Assembly (NCBI GenBank): GCA_963739975.1
Contig: CAVUCK010000014.1
Span: 124,001 to 188,000, forward strand
Direction of reading: 5' to 3'
Length of the DNA stretch: 64,000 nt
Source of the DNA: JALZMG01 sp963739975
GTDB lineage: Bacteria > Actinomycetota > Acidimicrobiia > Acidimicrobiales > Ilumatobacteraceae
Shown here: one piece after another, positions 47,906-58,037 of the stretch
Layout of the letters: each line of letters starts with the position of its first letter
Position numbering within the stretch: the first letter of the stretch is position 1
Translations under genes and position numbers: made by a program
Notes under the pieces: generated by a model
Database searches by the model: none
Told to the model about the DNA's origin: nothing
The model's input: only the letters and a program-made list of their open reading frames with translations

Positions 47906-48073
47906 CTCGCCTCATCGGTGCCTCCTCAGTAGCTCGCTGTCGGGGGCCGTAATCGCCCCAGTCGCTCCCCCGGTGGAACCCTGCGAGACGCAGCACGGCT
48001 GGCCCGATGGGTGTCCCGCCTCGTGCTCGAGGGCGGCCGGCGGAGTGTGCTCACGCGTCAGTCGTCGACGTGG

Positions 48074-49717
48074 TCAGTCGTCGTCGATCGCGTTGCCGGT
48101 CGGGTCGAGCACGTACCACACGCCGCCCTGACCCTGCCCGTTGGTGTCACCTGGGGCGGAGTCGCCCGCGAAGGAGTAGAGCGGCCAAGCGTTGTACGTG
48201 ACCTGGACGCCCGCCGCCGGGTGTGTGGTGGTACCGAGCAGCAACAGGTCGACGCCGTCGCCTCCGGTGAGCTGGCTGGCGTCGTCGACGGTCAGCGGCG
48301 GCCACGCCTCGGCGCACGCATCGGTGCAGGTCGGGGTGCCCTGGGCGTCGGGCATGAACAGGTAGAGGGTCATGCCGTTTGCGGCCGTGAGGATCGGGCC
48401 GAGATCGGTGTCGGCGACGAGGACGGTCGCTTCCCCACCGCCGGCGGGAACAGCCGTGGTCGTCACCGGGGTGGTTGCGGCTGGAGTCGCCACCGGTGTG
48501 GTTGCGGCGGCAGTCGTCACCGGTGTCGTGGTGGCGGGAGTCGTCGGCACGTCGGTCGTGGCCGGCGCGCTGGTGGAGGTCGGCGGTGGGGCGGCTTGCA
48601 GCACGGCGAGAGCTTGCTGGAAGGCGGCCAGCGTCGCCGCGTCGACGATGCCGGTCGGTTCGACGCCGAGCGCGATCTGGAACTCCTGGAGCGCGGCGGT
48701 CAGCTCGTCAGTCCAGACGCCGTCGGTGGGTCCTTGCCAGAAGCCGGTCAACGTGAGCACGGTCTGTACTGCGGCGGTGTGGGTCAGGTCGGCGGCCGCC
48801 GTCTGCAGGTCGAGCTCGGCCAGCAGCTCGTCGAGGGCCTCCGCGGTGGCTTTGTCGAGGAACCCGGTCTCGGGGAGGCCGCTGTCGGCCTGCAGTCGCT
48901 TCACGGCATCGACGGTGGCCGGCCCGTAGATCCCGTCGATGGGACCCTCGTAGTAGCCGACCTGTTGCAGCTCGGTCTGCACGGTCGTGGTGTACGCCGC
49001 CACCTGCTCGACCGCCTGAGCCTGCTGCTCGTCGGTGAGGCAGCCCGCATCGTAGAGCAGCCTGAGCCAGGCGATCTGGAGCGCGAACGCAGCCGAGTTG
49101 TACTCCGCCGTCGCCTCCGCCAGCGGGGTCGCCGCCGTGATCCCCTCGCTGGTTTGGGCGAGATCCTCCTCGGCCTGCTGGACGCGCTCGATCGTGGCCG
49201 GTGGAACGAGCGTGGTCGTCGTCGTGGTCGCGGGTGTCGTCGAGCTGGTCGGCAGGCTCGACGCGGTGGCGATCGCCTCCGCCAGTGCGGCCTGCGCGTC
49301 GGCGAGCTCCTGGCCGGCTGCGGCGAGGGCGGTCTTCGCCTCCTCGACCTCGCTCACCGCAGATGCCACGGTCTCGCGCGGCTCGACGAGGTCGGCGCCG
49401 AGCGTCTGGATGTCGCCGACGGTGGCGGCATCATCGGTGAACAGCTTGCCGTACCGGTCGAGCACCTCGATGTAGCCTCCGGCGTCGACGCAGAACTGCG
49501 CGGCGGCCGCATCCAGCGCTTCCTTCGAAGCGGTGAGCGCTGACTCCGCCTCCCCGACCCGCGCCTCGGCCGCCGCCACCGAATCCGCCACCTCGCTGAT
49601 CGGGGGAACCTCCATCGTGCCCGCATCGTCATCGTCGCTGCACGCCGACGCCATGAGGGCGACGGCGACCAACGCGGCCACGGACTGGTGCCTTCTACTG
49701 CTCAACCTCGTGCGGAC
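48074..49717 (-). CDS. Lipoprotein with peptidoglycan-binding repeats and COG4315 domain
   Basis: A 547-residue secreted lipoprotein from GTG 49717: signal with lipobox LMASAC followed by SDDDD. Then a coiled-coil-like alanine-rich region (about residues 30-160), a Thr-rich linker, two peptidoglycan_binding_1 repeats (GYYEGPIDGIYGPATVDAVK; FWQGPTDGVWTDELTAALQE), a long Thr/Pro/Ala linker of TTPVTT repeats, and a C-terminal secreted-repeat lipoprotein domain (GMTLYLFMPDAQGTPTCTDA; VTYNAWPLYSFAGDSAPGD). It would link outer membrane leaflet or wall glycan to a redox-like C-terminal domain. Unlike its neighbours it is intact. Confidence 0.85.
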   Translation of the reverse strand, partial: VRTRLSSRRHQSVAALVAVALMASACSDDDDAGTMEVPPISEVADSVAAAEARVGEAESALTASKEALDAAAAQFCVDAGGYIEVLDRYGKLFTDDAATVGDIQTLGADLVEPRETVASAVSEVEEAKTALAAAGQELADAQAALAEAIATASSLPTSSTTPATTTTTTLVPPATIERVQQAEEDLAQTSEGITAATPLAEATAEYNSAAFALQIAWLRLLYDAGCLTDEQQAQAVEQVAAYTTTVQTELQQVGYYEGPIDGIYGPATVDAVKRLQADSGLPETGFLDKATAEALDELLAELDLQTAAADLTHTAAVQTVLTLTGFWQGPTDGVWTDELTAALQEFQIALGVEPTGIVDAATLAAFQQALAVLQAAPPPTSTSAPATTDVPTTPATTTPVTTAAATTPVATPAATTPVTTTAVPAGGGEATVLVADTDLGPILTAANGMTLYLFMPDAQGTPTCTDACAEAWPPLTVDDASQLTGGDGVDLLLLGTTTHPAAGVQVTYNAWPLYSFAGDSAPGDTNGQGQGGVWYVLDPTGNAIDDD

Positions 49718-50103
49718 GCGCTGACGCAGGACGGTTCGATGAATCGTCACTGGGGCTGATGCTCGCGCACGCCGGCGCGAGCACAACAACCCGCAGCGTC
49801 GGCCTGATCCGCTCTCCTGGCGCAACTACTCGCGGCGGCGGCGTGCGGCTCGTGCGAGGTGGTGGGCGAGAAGGATGGAGGCGGCGGTCCATCCCGAGCG
49901 GGAAACCATCGCCCAACACGACGGGTGGTAACGCAGCGGCACCCTTTGCTGTTGCGGACCGAGGTGGGGTCGATGGTTCGAGCGGGTTGACGGCGACGCC
50001 GGGAACCTAGGCTCGGTTGACCTCAGCGGTGGCGCCGGTTCGCTCGCCTGGGGTGTCGGTCGTGGGTGAGGTCGACACCCAGGTCAGCGGACAGGGAGGC
50101 TTC
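49718..50103. other. Divergent intergenic region with 9-bp hairpin
   Basis: No gene seen. TGCTCGCGC (49760-49768) pairs perfectly with GCGCGAGCA (49775-49783) over a 6-nt loop, just upstream of the lipoprotein gene. The rest is GC-rich and featureless. Confidence 0.45.
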
Positions 50104-51466
50104 ATGAGTGTGACCGCGAGCCCGCACCATCTGTCGTTCGACGAGCGTCGGGCCATCGGACGGGCGGCTCGGTCGAGACTGTCGCGCAAGGATGCCGGCG
50201 ACTGGAACTCCGACGAGCGCGGTCATGACGCCCTGCGAACCGTGCTCGCCCAGAACGCCGTGCGGGCGCCCGACTTGGTGCCGATCCGCCACGGCCGCAT
50301 GGGTGCCTCGCCGTGGACCTACTACCGGGGCGGCGCCGCCGTCATGGCCGCCGACCTCGCCTCGCTGCCCTCGAGCGGTCTGACCGTGCAGTTGTGCGGT
50401 GACGCTCATGTCCTCAACTTCGGGTTGTGGGCCACGCCTGAGCGGCAGCTCTCGTTCGACCTACGTGACTTCGACGAGACGCTTCCGGGCCCGTTCGAGT
50501 GGGATGTGATGCGGATGGCTGCGAGTGTGCAGGTGCTGGCTCGCGACGCGGGGATGACTGAGGCGAGGGAAGCGGACCGGGCGGTGCGTGCCGCGCTCGA
50601 TGGCTACCGCTCGGGGATCTCGAGGTATGCCGAGGCCCGGTTCCTGGACGTCTGGTACGCACAGATCACGGCCGACGATCTGCTCAGCGTCGTCGTCGGC
50701 GAGGAGCGGGCGGACATCGCGGCGCGGCTTCACAAACGAGCCAGGAAGCGGTCGAACGTCGGTGCGGCAAAGAAGTTCACCGAGGTCGTCGACGGTCGCG
50801 TTCGCCTGGTCGAGGCGCCGCCGTTCCGGCTTCGGGATGGACCGTGTCGATCAAGCCATCGTCGATGAGGTCTGGGCGGCATATGTCCGGTCGTTGCCGG
50901 AGGAGCGTCGTTACCTCCTCGATCGGTACTCCTTGGTGGATGTCGTCCGTCAGGTGGTGGGAGTGGGCAGCGTGGGGATGCGCGTGTACCTCCTCCTGCT
51001 CGAGGGTGCACGCCCGGACGATCTGCTCTTCTTGCAGGTCAAGCAGGCGGGACCGTCGGTGTACGAGGCCTTCCTCGAGCCGAGTCGCTACCCGAATCAC
51101 GGCCAGCGGGTGACGGTGGGGCGGCGCCTCATCCAGAGCTCCACCGACATCTTCGTCGGCTGGACCACGGTGCAGGGCATCGACTTCTACGTCCGCCAGT
51201 TCCGCGACATGAAGGTGATCCCGTCGAGTGAGCAGGTGACTCCGTGGCTGCGCCAGTTCGCTCGCAAGTGTGGCCTGGTCCTCGCCCGCGCCCACGCCAC
51301 CACCGGTGACGCGGTTGCCATCGACGCCTATGTCGGCAAGGGCAAGGCGTTCGATAAGGCGATGGTGAGCTTCGCTTCCGCCTACGCCCTGCAGAACGTG
51401 CGCGACCACCTGCAGCTCGTCGAAGCGGTCCACGACGGCGAGATCGCCAGCGCGCCAGGCTGGTGA
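50104..51466 (+). CDS. DUF2252 family protein, one frameshift
   Basis: ATG 50104 (MSVTASPHHLSFDERRAIGR) follows GGGAGG. The N-terminal half has HGRMGASPWTYYRGGAAVMA, VQLCGDAHVLNFGLWATPER and FDLRDFDETLPGPFEWDVMR, the kinase-like signature of DUF2252. The frame breaks near 50840 and continues as MDRVDQAIVDEVWAAYVR, VKQAGPSVYEAFL and CGLVLARAHATTGDA to 51466. One base added or lost rejoins about 450 residues. Role unknown; DUF2252 resembles aminoglycoside phosphotransferase folds. Confidence 0.8.
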
Positions 51467-51626
51467 CACCCAAACCCGGGTCGCCGCCGATGGTCGATGT
51501 GGCGCGCACCGACACCACCACGAGGGCGCCGATGACGGAGCTCGCGGAACGGAACGGGCGAGCCGATGGGTCCGATGTGGCCGAAGCCCCAACGTCGGGC
51601 ATCAGCCGAAGTAGCACACGAAATGC

Positions 51627-51705
51627 GGTGCCCCCAGGGGCTCGAACCCTGAACCAATGGATTGAAAGTCCGCTGCTCTTCCATTGAGCTAGCGGCGAGA
51701 GGGGC
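51627..51705 (-). pseudogene. Damaged tRNA copy related to tRNA-Lys (anticodon loop TTC)
   Basis: About 56 of 58 bases of the D, anticodon and T arms match the tRNA-Lys at 37883. Differences: a 7-bp insertion (TCGCCGC, minus strand) separates the acceptor 5' strand GCCCCTC from the D arm, two Gs are lost from the 3' acceptor strand, CCA is absent, and the anticodon loop reads CTTTCAA (TTC). A C-A mismatch weakens the anticodon stem. It should not fold into a normal tRNA. Confidence 0.8.
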
Positions 51706-51844
51706 GAGGGCGGGACGGGTGCGATGGACGGCGCAAACCCAGCCGCTCACGCTGGTCGGTTGGTCGCTCGAACCGTAGAGGCGGCCGGGAGGGCAGAGCC
51801 ACGGTCGGGCACTCAGTCGTCCGAGCCGCACTGCGGCGGTCCGG

Positions 51845-54311
51845 CTACTCGGAGCGCAGCGCCTCGGCGGTCGACGTGCGCGCCGCCGCCCATCCCGGGA
51901 CGAGGGCGACGGCGAGGGCGGCGGCGAGGACGGCGACGACGAGCACCGGGATCCACAGCACCGGGGTCTCCGGCGGCGTGGCCACGCCGAGCTCATCGGC
52001 AACGACGCGCCAGAGCCAGCGCCCGACGAGGATCCCCACTGGCACCCCGACGACTGCTGCCAGGACCACGAGCGCCGTGGCATGCCACAGCGACGGCGGC
52101 GCGCACCTGGCCCGTGCGGAACCCGAGGCTCTTCAGGATCGCCAGCTGGCGGCGCTGACGACGCACCGAGAGCACGATGGCATGCGCGAGGGAGGCGACC
52201 GCCAACACGCCGACCAGCAGCGCCAGCAGGAACGGGACGATGCGGACGCGTTCGACGTTGCGGATCCCGCCTTGGGGCACGGGACCCTGGACGGTGCCGC
52301 CGGGGGCGGCCGAGCGCAGATCCGCCGTGAACTGTTCGACGTCAGTGCCGGGGACCAGCGTGATCACGAAGTGGATGGGTGTCACCGTCGGCTCGTGCGT
52401 CTCGATCCAATCGGCGGCGACCACCCCGCCCCGGCCGGCGTTGTTCTCGACCGTGTCGTTGACCACCGTCGTGCCGACCACCGTCACCGTCGTCGTGACC
52501 GGCGCGGGGCCTGCGGTCGTCACCTCGATCTCGTCGCCGATCGAGATGCCGTGATCGGCCATCGTGACCGAACCCAGGGCGATCTCGTCAGCGCGCTCGG
52601 GCAGTCGACCACTCGTCGCGACAGCCGGGATGACGGCGTCGATGCCGTCGATCGGGGCGAGTGCCTGGATCCATGCGATCTCGTCGCCGATGTGCACGTC
52701 GGTACCGCGCAGTGCGGCGGCCGCTTCAACACGCGGGTCGTCGCGCAGCCACTCCAGCGCACCTGCGGTCTCGGCGGCGGGCGCTTCGATCGGCGTGCTG
52801 AGCGACACCTCCCACGGCACGCCGAACTGGCGCGGCGTCGAGAGCAAGCTGTCGAGGCTGACGGAGAGGACGACGGCGACGATCCCCGTGGTGACGGCCA
52901 ACGCCAGTCCCGTCAGCGCCATGCCCGTGGGAAGTCCGCCGGCGCCGCGACCACTGAACGTCATGCTCAACCCAGTTGCCGCGGGCGGCGAAACGTGGCG
53001 CCGCAGCGCCAGGTAGCCGGTGCGCCCGCCGTGGCCCTCGGCAGGCGCGGCGTGCCGGCGGAACTGTCGCACGACGGGCCAGCACGTGGCGACCGCCACC
53101 ACCAGGAGGGCCGTGACGGCACCGACGCCCAGTACCAGCCAGTCGACGACCGGAGCGTGATCGATCTCCGTCTCCGCGGCGAACCCGAACGGACCGATCA
53201 ACGAGAGCAGCACGGCGGCGAGAGTGCCGACCGCCACCGCCAGCAGCCCGGTCACCGCTCCTCGGGCGAGCGCCGCTCCAGCGGCTCCCTGTGTCGACAT
53301 GCCGAGCGCCCGCAGCGTGGCGCCGTCATCCCACTCCCGACGCGATTGTCTCGAGACGGCCTGGCCGGCGAAGACCGCTGCGGCCAGTGCGGTGATCGCA
53401 CCGAACAACATCGTGCCGCGCGCCTCGAAGCGGATCGCCTCGGCGGCCGGTTCCGTGTCATCTGGACTGAGGAGCGCCTCGGCGACGTAGATCTGGCCGG
53501 TGAACTGCTCGTCGAGGGCGGCGGCGGCGGCGTCCGCATCGGTCACGGACGCCAGCACTGCGCTCCAGCGGCCGCTGTCGGTCAGCGTCGCGGCGACCCC
53601 GGGACCGGCGGTGATACGCGCCTCGTCGATCGCCGAGGCGTCCGAACCGACCCCTGCGATGAGATCGCGGAAGTTGCGCTCGATGCCGACGACGCGGGCC
53701 CTGACGTGCGGCCCGGTGAACCGCTCGCCCGGCACCGCTCCGTAGCTCGTCTCCTCGGGCGCCCAGAAGTGCACGTCCACCTCGTCGCCGACTGTCACGC
53801 CCAGCGCGTCGGCGAGCTGTTCGTTGATGGAGATCTCGTCCGCCGCCGCCGGATCGGGTGGTCGACCGTGGATCATCAGCGGGCGGCCCTCGGGCCAGTC
53901 GAGCCCACGATCGAAGCTCACAACCGACAACCCGGGCTCGAGGCGCTCGGGCGCGTCGACCGGCGAGGCCGTGAAGCCGACGTACCCGACGCTCCCGGCG
54001 GCGGCCACCCCGGGCAGGTCCCGCAGGACGGCCGCCTCGTCGGTCGAGACGTAGGCCAGACATTCCTGGAACGCCTTCTCGACGTCGACGGCCATCGACT
54101 CGAACGTCATGTCGGGTGGACAGAAGCTGATGAAGAGGTCCCGCGGCTCGCTCCACTCGAGGAACCGGTCGAGCGCCGTCGACGCCCTGCGGCCGAGCGA
54201 CCACGAGGCCATGGCGACACCACCGGCCAGGCCGGCGAGCACGGCCAGGAACACGGTGGCCTTCCAGCCGCGCCGTAACAACAGCCCCACCCGCATCTTG
54301 ACGGCATCCAC
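51845..54311 (-). CDS. FtsX/MacB-type ABC transporter permease, one frameshift
   Basis: GTG 54311 has AAGGAGGAG upstream. The protein has an N-terminal helix (VFLAVLAGLAGGVAMASW), a large extracytoplasmic domain, a first FtsX block (GTMLFGAITALAAAVFAG), middle helices, a second extracytoplasmic domain and a final FtsX block (VPFLLALLVGVLAVASLAHA). A one-base excess near 52080 breaks the frame; the correct end is WHATALVVLAAVVGVPVGIL to LVPGWAAARTSTAEALRSE at 51845. Total about 820 residues. No ABC ATPase gene is adjacent. Confidence 0.82.
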
Positions 54312-54477
54312 CCGCCGCTCCTCCTTCCCGCCTGGATCGAGCCTCGACGGTAGCGACGATGACGACATCCGGCGCGGCCCGGCGTCGCCGGTTGTGAGAG
54401 GCTCGCGTCAGACCGCGACGTGCGGGGCGGCGACCGTTCGACGGCCACGCACGGGCGGTGGAACTGAGGAGAGATAC

Positions 54478-54546
54478 ATGGCGACGTTCAGCAAGGCGAT
54501 CTCGGCGGGCGCGGGCTCGCATCCCAGCGGACGGTGCCGGTCATGA
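54478..54546 (+). CDS. 22-codon upstream ORF, coupled to next gene
   Basis: GAGGAGAG five bases before ATG 54478 starts MATFSKAISAGAGSHPSGRC, ending at a TGA that overlaps the next gene's ATG as ATGA (54543-54546). The next gene has no ribosome site of its own, so it depends on this ORF for re-initiation. The peptide resembles nothing I know. Confidence 0.6.
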   Translation: MATFSKAISAGAGSHPSGRCRS

Positions 54547-55430
54547 AGGCGGGGCGCATCGTCCTCCTCGTGTTCGGGTGCCTGATCGGCCTGCTCGGCC
54601 TCGGGCTCCTGATCGGTGGCATCGCCGCGGCGGTCGCCTACGGGGTGGCCCGGGACAGCGACGGGTTCTTCCGCTCGGACGAGATCCACTTCGTGTCGGC
54701 CGCCTCCGCGATCACCTCGGAGAGCGTCGATCTGCACGGTGGTCCCGGTGACATCGGCTGGTTGTCCGAGCGCGGTGACATCGGCACGGTGTCGGTGGAG
54801 CTCCGGCCCGTCACGCCCGGCCAGGAGGTGTTCGCCGGCATCGGACCGACGGCCGAGGTGGCGAGGTATCTGGCGTCGGTGGCCCTGGACCGCGTCGACG
54901 ACATCGAGAGCAACGTCGCCAGGTTGGTGCCCCAGGAGGGCACGGCAACCCCGACGCCGCCAGTCGATCAAACGTTCTGGGTGGCCCAGATCGCGACGGC
55001 CGAGACCGGTTCGATGACGTGGGAGATCGAGCGAGGTGACTGGTCGATCGTGGTGATGAACGCTGATGGCAGCCCTGGCGTCAACGTCGACGCCCGTGTC
55101 GGCATCAAGATCGACTGGCTGCTGCCGGTGTCGATCGGCCTGATCATCGTCGGTGTCATCCTGCTGGCGGGTGGAACGACGATGGCCGTGTTCGCCGGCC
55201 GCGGACCCCGTCGGCCGTTGCCCCCGGTGTACCCGCCCGGTGGGCAGCCGACGATGGCGACCACGCCGACGGGAGCTCCGCCACCGCCGCCGGCCGGGCC
55301 GGCGCCCGTCGCCCAACCGCAGCCACAACCCCAACCGCAACCGCAGCCGCAGCCGCAGCCGCAGCCGAGCCCCACCGAGCCGTCGGGACCGACGCCACCA
55401 CCGGGGCCGACGGCACCACCCGGCCCCTGA
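54543..55430 (+). CDS. Membrane protein with Pro/Gln-rich cytoplasmic tail
   Basis: A 295-residue protein from ATG 54543. N-terminal helix IVLLVFGCLIGLLGLGLLIG, an extracytoplasmic part beginning ARDSDGFFRSDEIHFVS, typical of an uncharacterised actinobacterial family, and a second helix LLPVSIGLIIVGVILLAGG. The tail is proline-rich with a run of PQ dipeptides (55318-55373), built from CCGCAG/CCACAA repeats that are likely to vary in length. Translation appears coupled to the 22-codon ORF before it. Confidence 0.72.
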   Translation: MKAGRIVLLVFGCLIGLLGLGLLIGGIAAAVAYGVARDSDGFFRSDEIHFVSAASAITSESVDLHGGPGDIGWLSERGDIGTVSVELRPVTPGQEVFAGIGPTAEVARYLASVALDRVDDIESNVARLVPQEGTATPTPPVDQTFWVAQIATAETGSMTWEIERGDWSIVVMNADGSPGVNVDARVGIKIDWLLPVSIGLIIVGVILLAGGTTMAVFAGRGPRRPLPPVYPPGGQPTMATTPTGAPPPPPAGPAPVAQPQPQPQPQPQPQPQPQPSPTEPSGPTPPPGPTAPPGP

Positions 55431-55455
55431 GGAGGGCGACCGATAGGTTGCCGCG

Positions 55456-57853
55456 ATGGCCGGAGTGAGCGAGCGAACGATCGACCTGGCCGGATCGATC
55501 CTCGGGACGCGGGTGGTGCGGACCGAGGACCCCGTCCTGCTGACGGGCGGGGCGAAGTACCTCGACGATCTCGACCTGCCGGGCAAGCTGCACGCCGTCT
55601 TTGCCCGGTCCGAGTCGGCGCACGCCGCACTCGTCGCCGTCCACCTCGACGCGGCACGCGACGTTCCCGGGGTCGTCGCCGTCTACACGGCCGCCGACCT
55701 CGGCGTCGCGCCGCACCACGGCTTCGCCAAGGTCCACGAGGACTTCGCCCGACCGCCGTTGGCCGACGGCGTCGTGCGCTTCGTCGGTGAGGCGATCGCC
55801 CTCGTCGTGGGCGAGACCCTGGCCGCCGCCGCCGACGGCGCAGCGGCCGTCTGGGCCGAGTTCGAGCCATTGCCCGTGATCACCGATCCGGAAGCTGCGC
55901 TCGACGAGCAGGCAGTGGCGATCTTCCCAGCGCACGGCTCGAACCTGGCGCTCGTCGTCACCGACGCCGCCGGCGTCGACCCGGCCGACGGCAGCGACGT
56001 CGTCGTCCGCGGGCGCTACGTCAACCAGCGCATGGCCGTCGTGCCGATGGAACCGAACAGCTGCGCGGCAGTGCCGGGCGACCAGTTCACGTTCTACGCC
56101 TCGACGCAGATGCCGCACGCGCTGCGGCCACAGGTCGCCGGCGCGTTGGGGATCGACGAGGACACGATCCGGATCATCGCCCCACAGGTCGGCGGCGGCT
56201 TCGGCGGCAAGGCGGGGATCAGCGCCGAGTACTCGGCGGTCGGTGCCGCCGCCCGGATGCTCGACCGGCCCGTCACGTGGACGCCGGCGCGCAGCGACGA
56301 GCTGACCTCGCAACCGCACAGTCGCGGCCAGATCCAGTACGCCGAGCTCGGCTGCAGGCGCGACGGCACGTTCACCGGGCTGCGCGTCCACCTCGTCGGT
56401 GATGGTGGCGCCTATCCGGGCATCGGCACGTTCCTGCCGGCGGGCACCAAGCGCATGGCCAACGGGACGTATCGCTTCCCGGCGATCCAGTTCGACGTGG
56501 CGGTGGCCGTCACCAACACGACGCCGATGGGCGCCTACCGCGGTGCCGGTCGACCGGAGGCCACCGCCCTGCTGGAGCGGCTCGTCGACCACGCCGCCCA
56601 CGAGCTGGACATCGACCCCATCGAGCTGCGCCGCCGCAACCTGCTGGCCGACGACGTGTTCCCGTTCACGACGCTGACGGGCGTCGTCTACGACTCGGGG
56701 CGGTACGCCACGCCGCTCGAGGCCGCCGCCGAAGCGATCGGCTACGACGCGCTCCGGCGCGAACAGGCGCAACGGCGCCAGCGCGGCGACCGGCTGGCGC
56801 TGGGCATCGGTGTCTCGGCCTACGTGGAGATCACCGCGGGCGGCGGCGCCTCCGAGTTCGGCGCCGTCGAGGTCCACGACGACGGGTCGGCCACGGTGCG
56901 GGCGGGGACGTTCTCCCACGGTCAGGGCCACCAGACGGCGTTCGCCATGCTCGTCCACGACCAGACCGGCATCCCCGTCGAGCGGATCCGGCTCGTCGAC
57001 GGCGACACGGAGCTCGTCCCGACCGGCGGCGGCACCGGCGGGTCGCGCTCGCTGCAGCTCGGCGGGTCGGCGGTGCACCAGGCGACCGAGGCGTTGGTCG
57101 ACAACGCCAAGGAGCTGGCGGCTCGCCTGCTCGAGGCCGACGTCGCCGACATCGTCGTCGACGTCGCCGCCGGCACGGTCGGTGTGGCCGGCGTCCCGGC
57201 TGCGGCGCTCGACTGGGCCGAGCTCGCTCGTCGGGCGACCGGAGAGGGCGGGCTGCTGTCGGCCGAGGCGACGTTCGACCAGGGCAACGCCACGTTCCCG
57301 TTCGGCGCCCACATCGCCGTCGTCGAGGTCGACCTCGACACGGGGCGGGTGCGGCTGCGCCAGCACGCCGCCGTCGACGACTGCGGCACGGTGATCAACC
57401 CGTTGCTCGTCGAGGGCCAGCAGCACGGCGGGGTCGCCGCCGGCATCGGCCAAGCGCTGTTCGAGGAGGTCCGCTTCGACGCCGACGGCAACCCGTTGAC
57501 GGCCAACCTCGCCGACTACTCGATGGCCTCGGCCGCCGACCTGCCGAGCTTCTCGGTGCACTCCACCGAGACGCCCTCGCCGCTCAACCCGCTGGGGGCC
57601 AAAGGCATCGGGGAGGCGGCCACGATCGGATCGACGCCGGCCGTACAGAACGCCGTGATCGACGCTCGTCGCCCACCTCGGCGTGCGCCACCTCGACATG
57701 CCGTGCACGTCCGAGCGGGTGTGGCGGGCGATCCAGGACGCCACGGCCGGCACGTTGCCCGACCCGTGGCGGGACCCGCCCGCCGTGTTCGCCCGCCTGC
57801 AGGCAGGCGAGGCCGCCGACCAAGCCGGCCAGGACGCCGCCGAAGGCATCTGA
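55456..57853 (+). CDS. Xanthine dehydrogenase-family molybdopterin subunit, frameshift near end
   Basis: About 799 residues of the large molybdenum subunit of the xanthine oxidase/CO dehydrogenase family. Motifs: GTRVVRTEDPVLLTGGAKYL, QVGGGFGGKAGI (molybdenum cofactor contact), MGAYRGAGRPEA and GAKGIGEAATIGSTPAVQNA with the catalytic glutamate. AYRGAGR rather than AYxCSFR argues against true CO dehydrogenase. A one-base excess near 57667 diverts the last 60 residues; corrected, the end is HLDMPCTSERVWRAIQDA and a stop at 57853. No FAD or FeS subunit genes are adjacent. Confidence 0.87.
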
Positions 57854-57927
57854 GGTTCTGAGGCAACATCGCCATCGAAAACGATGGCGATACGGACAGG
57901 GAACCGCGAGCGCGCTAGGAACGGGCC

Positions 57928-58035
57928 ATGAGTGAGCGAGTCTTCGAGCGAGCGAATCATCAAGCACGGTCTTCGGCTCATTGGTGCACCCCGGCATGGT
58001 GGATCGCGTCGCACATCGACAGGGTGCACCAATGA
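57928..58035 (+). CDS. 35-codon leader ORF before enoyl-CoA hydratase
   Basis: ATG 57928 encodes MSERVFERANHQARSSAHWC, then TPAWW and on to a TGA that overlaps the next ATG (ATGA, 58032-58035). Its start and its AHWC codons match the leader at 62246-62335 on the other strand. The AHWC codons form the left arm of a hairpin whose right arm covers the next gene's start codon. Confidence 0.55.
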   Translation: MSERVFERANHQARSSAHWCTPAWWIASHIDRVHQ

Positions 58036-58037
58036 GC
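57976..58037 (+). promoter_or_regulatory. 16-bp perfect inverted repeat covering a start codon
   Basis: GCTCATTGGTGCACCC (57976-57991) and GGGTGCACCAATGAGC (58022-58037) pair perfectly over a 30-nt loop. The right arm holds the start codon of the enoyl-CoA hydratase and the sequence where a ribosome site should be; the left arm lies in the leader ORF. Folding would hide the start codon. Confidence 0.65.

Noticed and set aside
55318..55373. CCGCAG/CCACAA repeats as a CRISPR or satellite
   Set aside because: The units are codon-sized, in frame, and encode a Pro-Gln tail; they are low-complexity coding sequence.
55456..57853. Carbon monoxide dehydrogenase large subunit
   Set aside because: The active-site loop is AYRGAGR rather than AYxCSFR, and no CoxM or CoxS subunit genes are adjacent.
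55156..58032. Minus-strand open frame of 958 codons opposite the molybdenum subunit
   Set aside because: Antisense to a conserved enzyme, lacks any domain, and its codon pattern is that of a third-position shadow.
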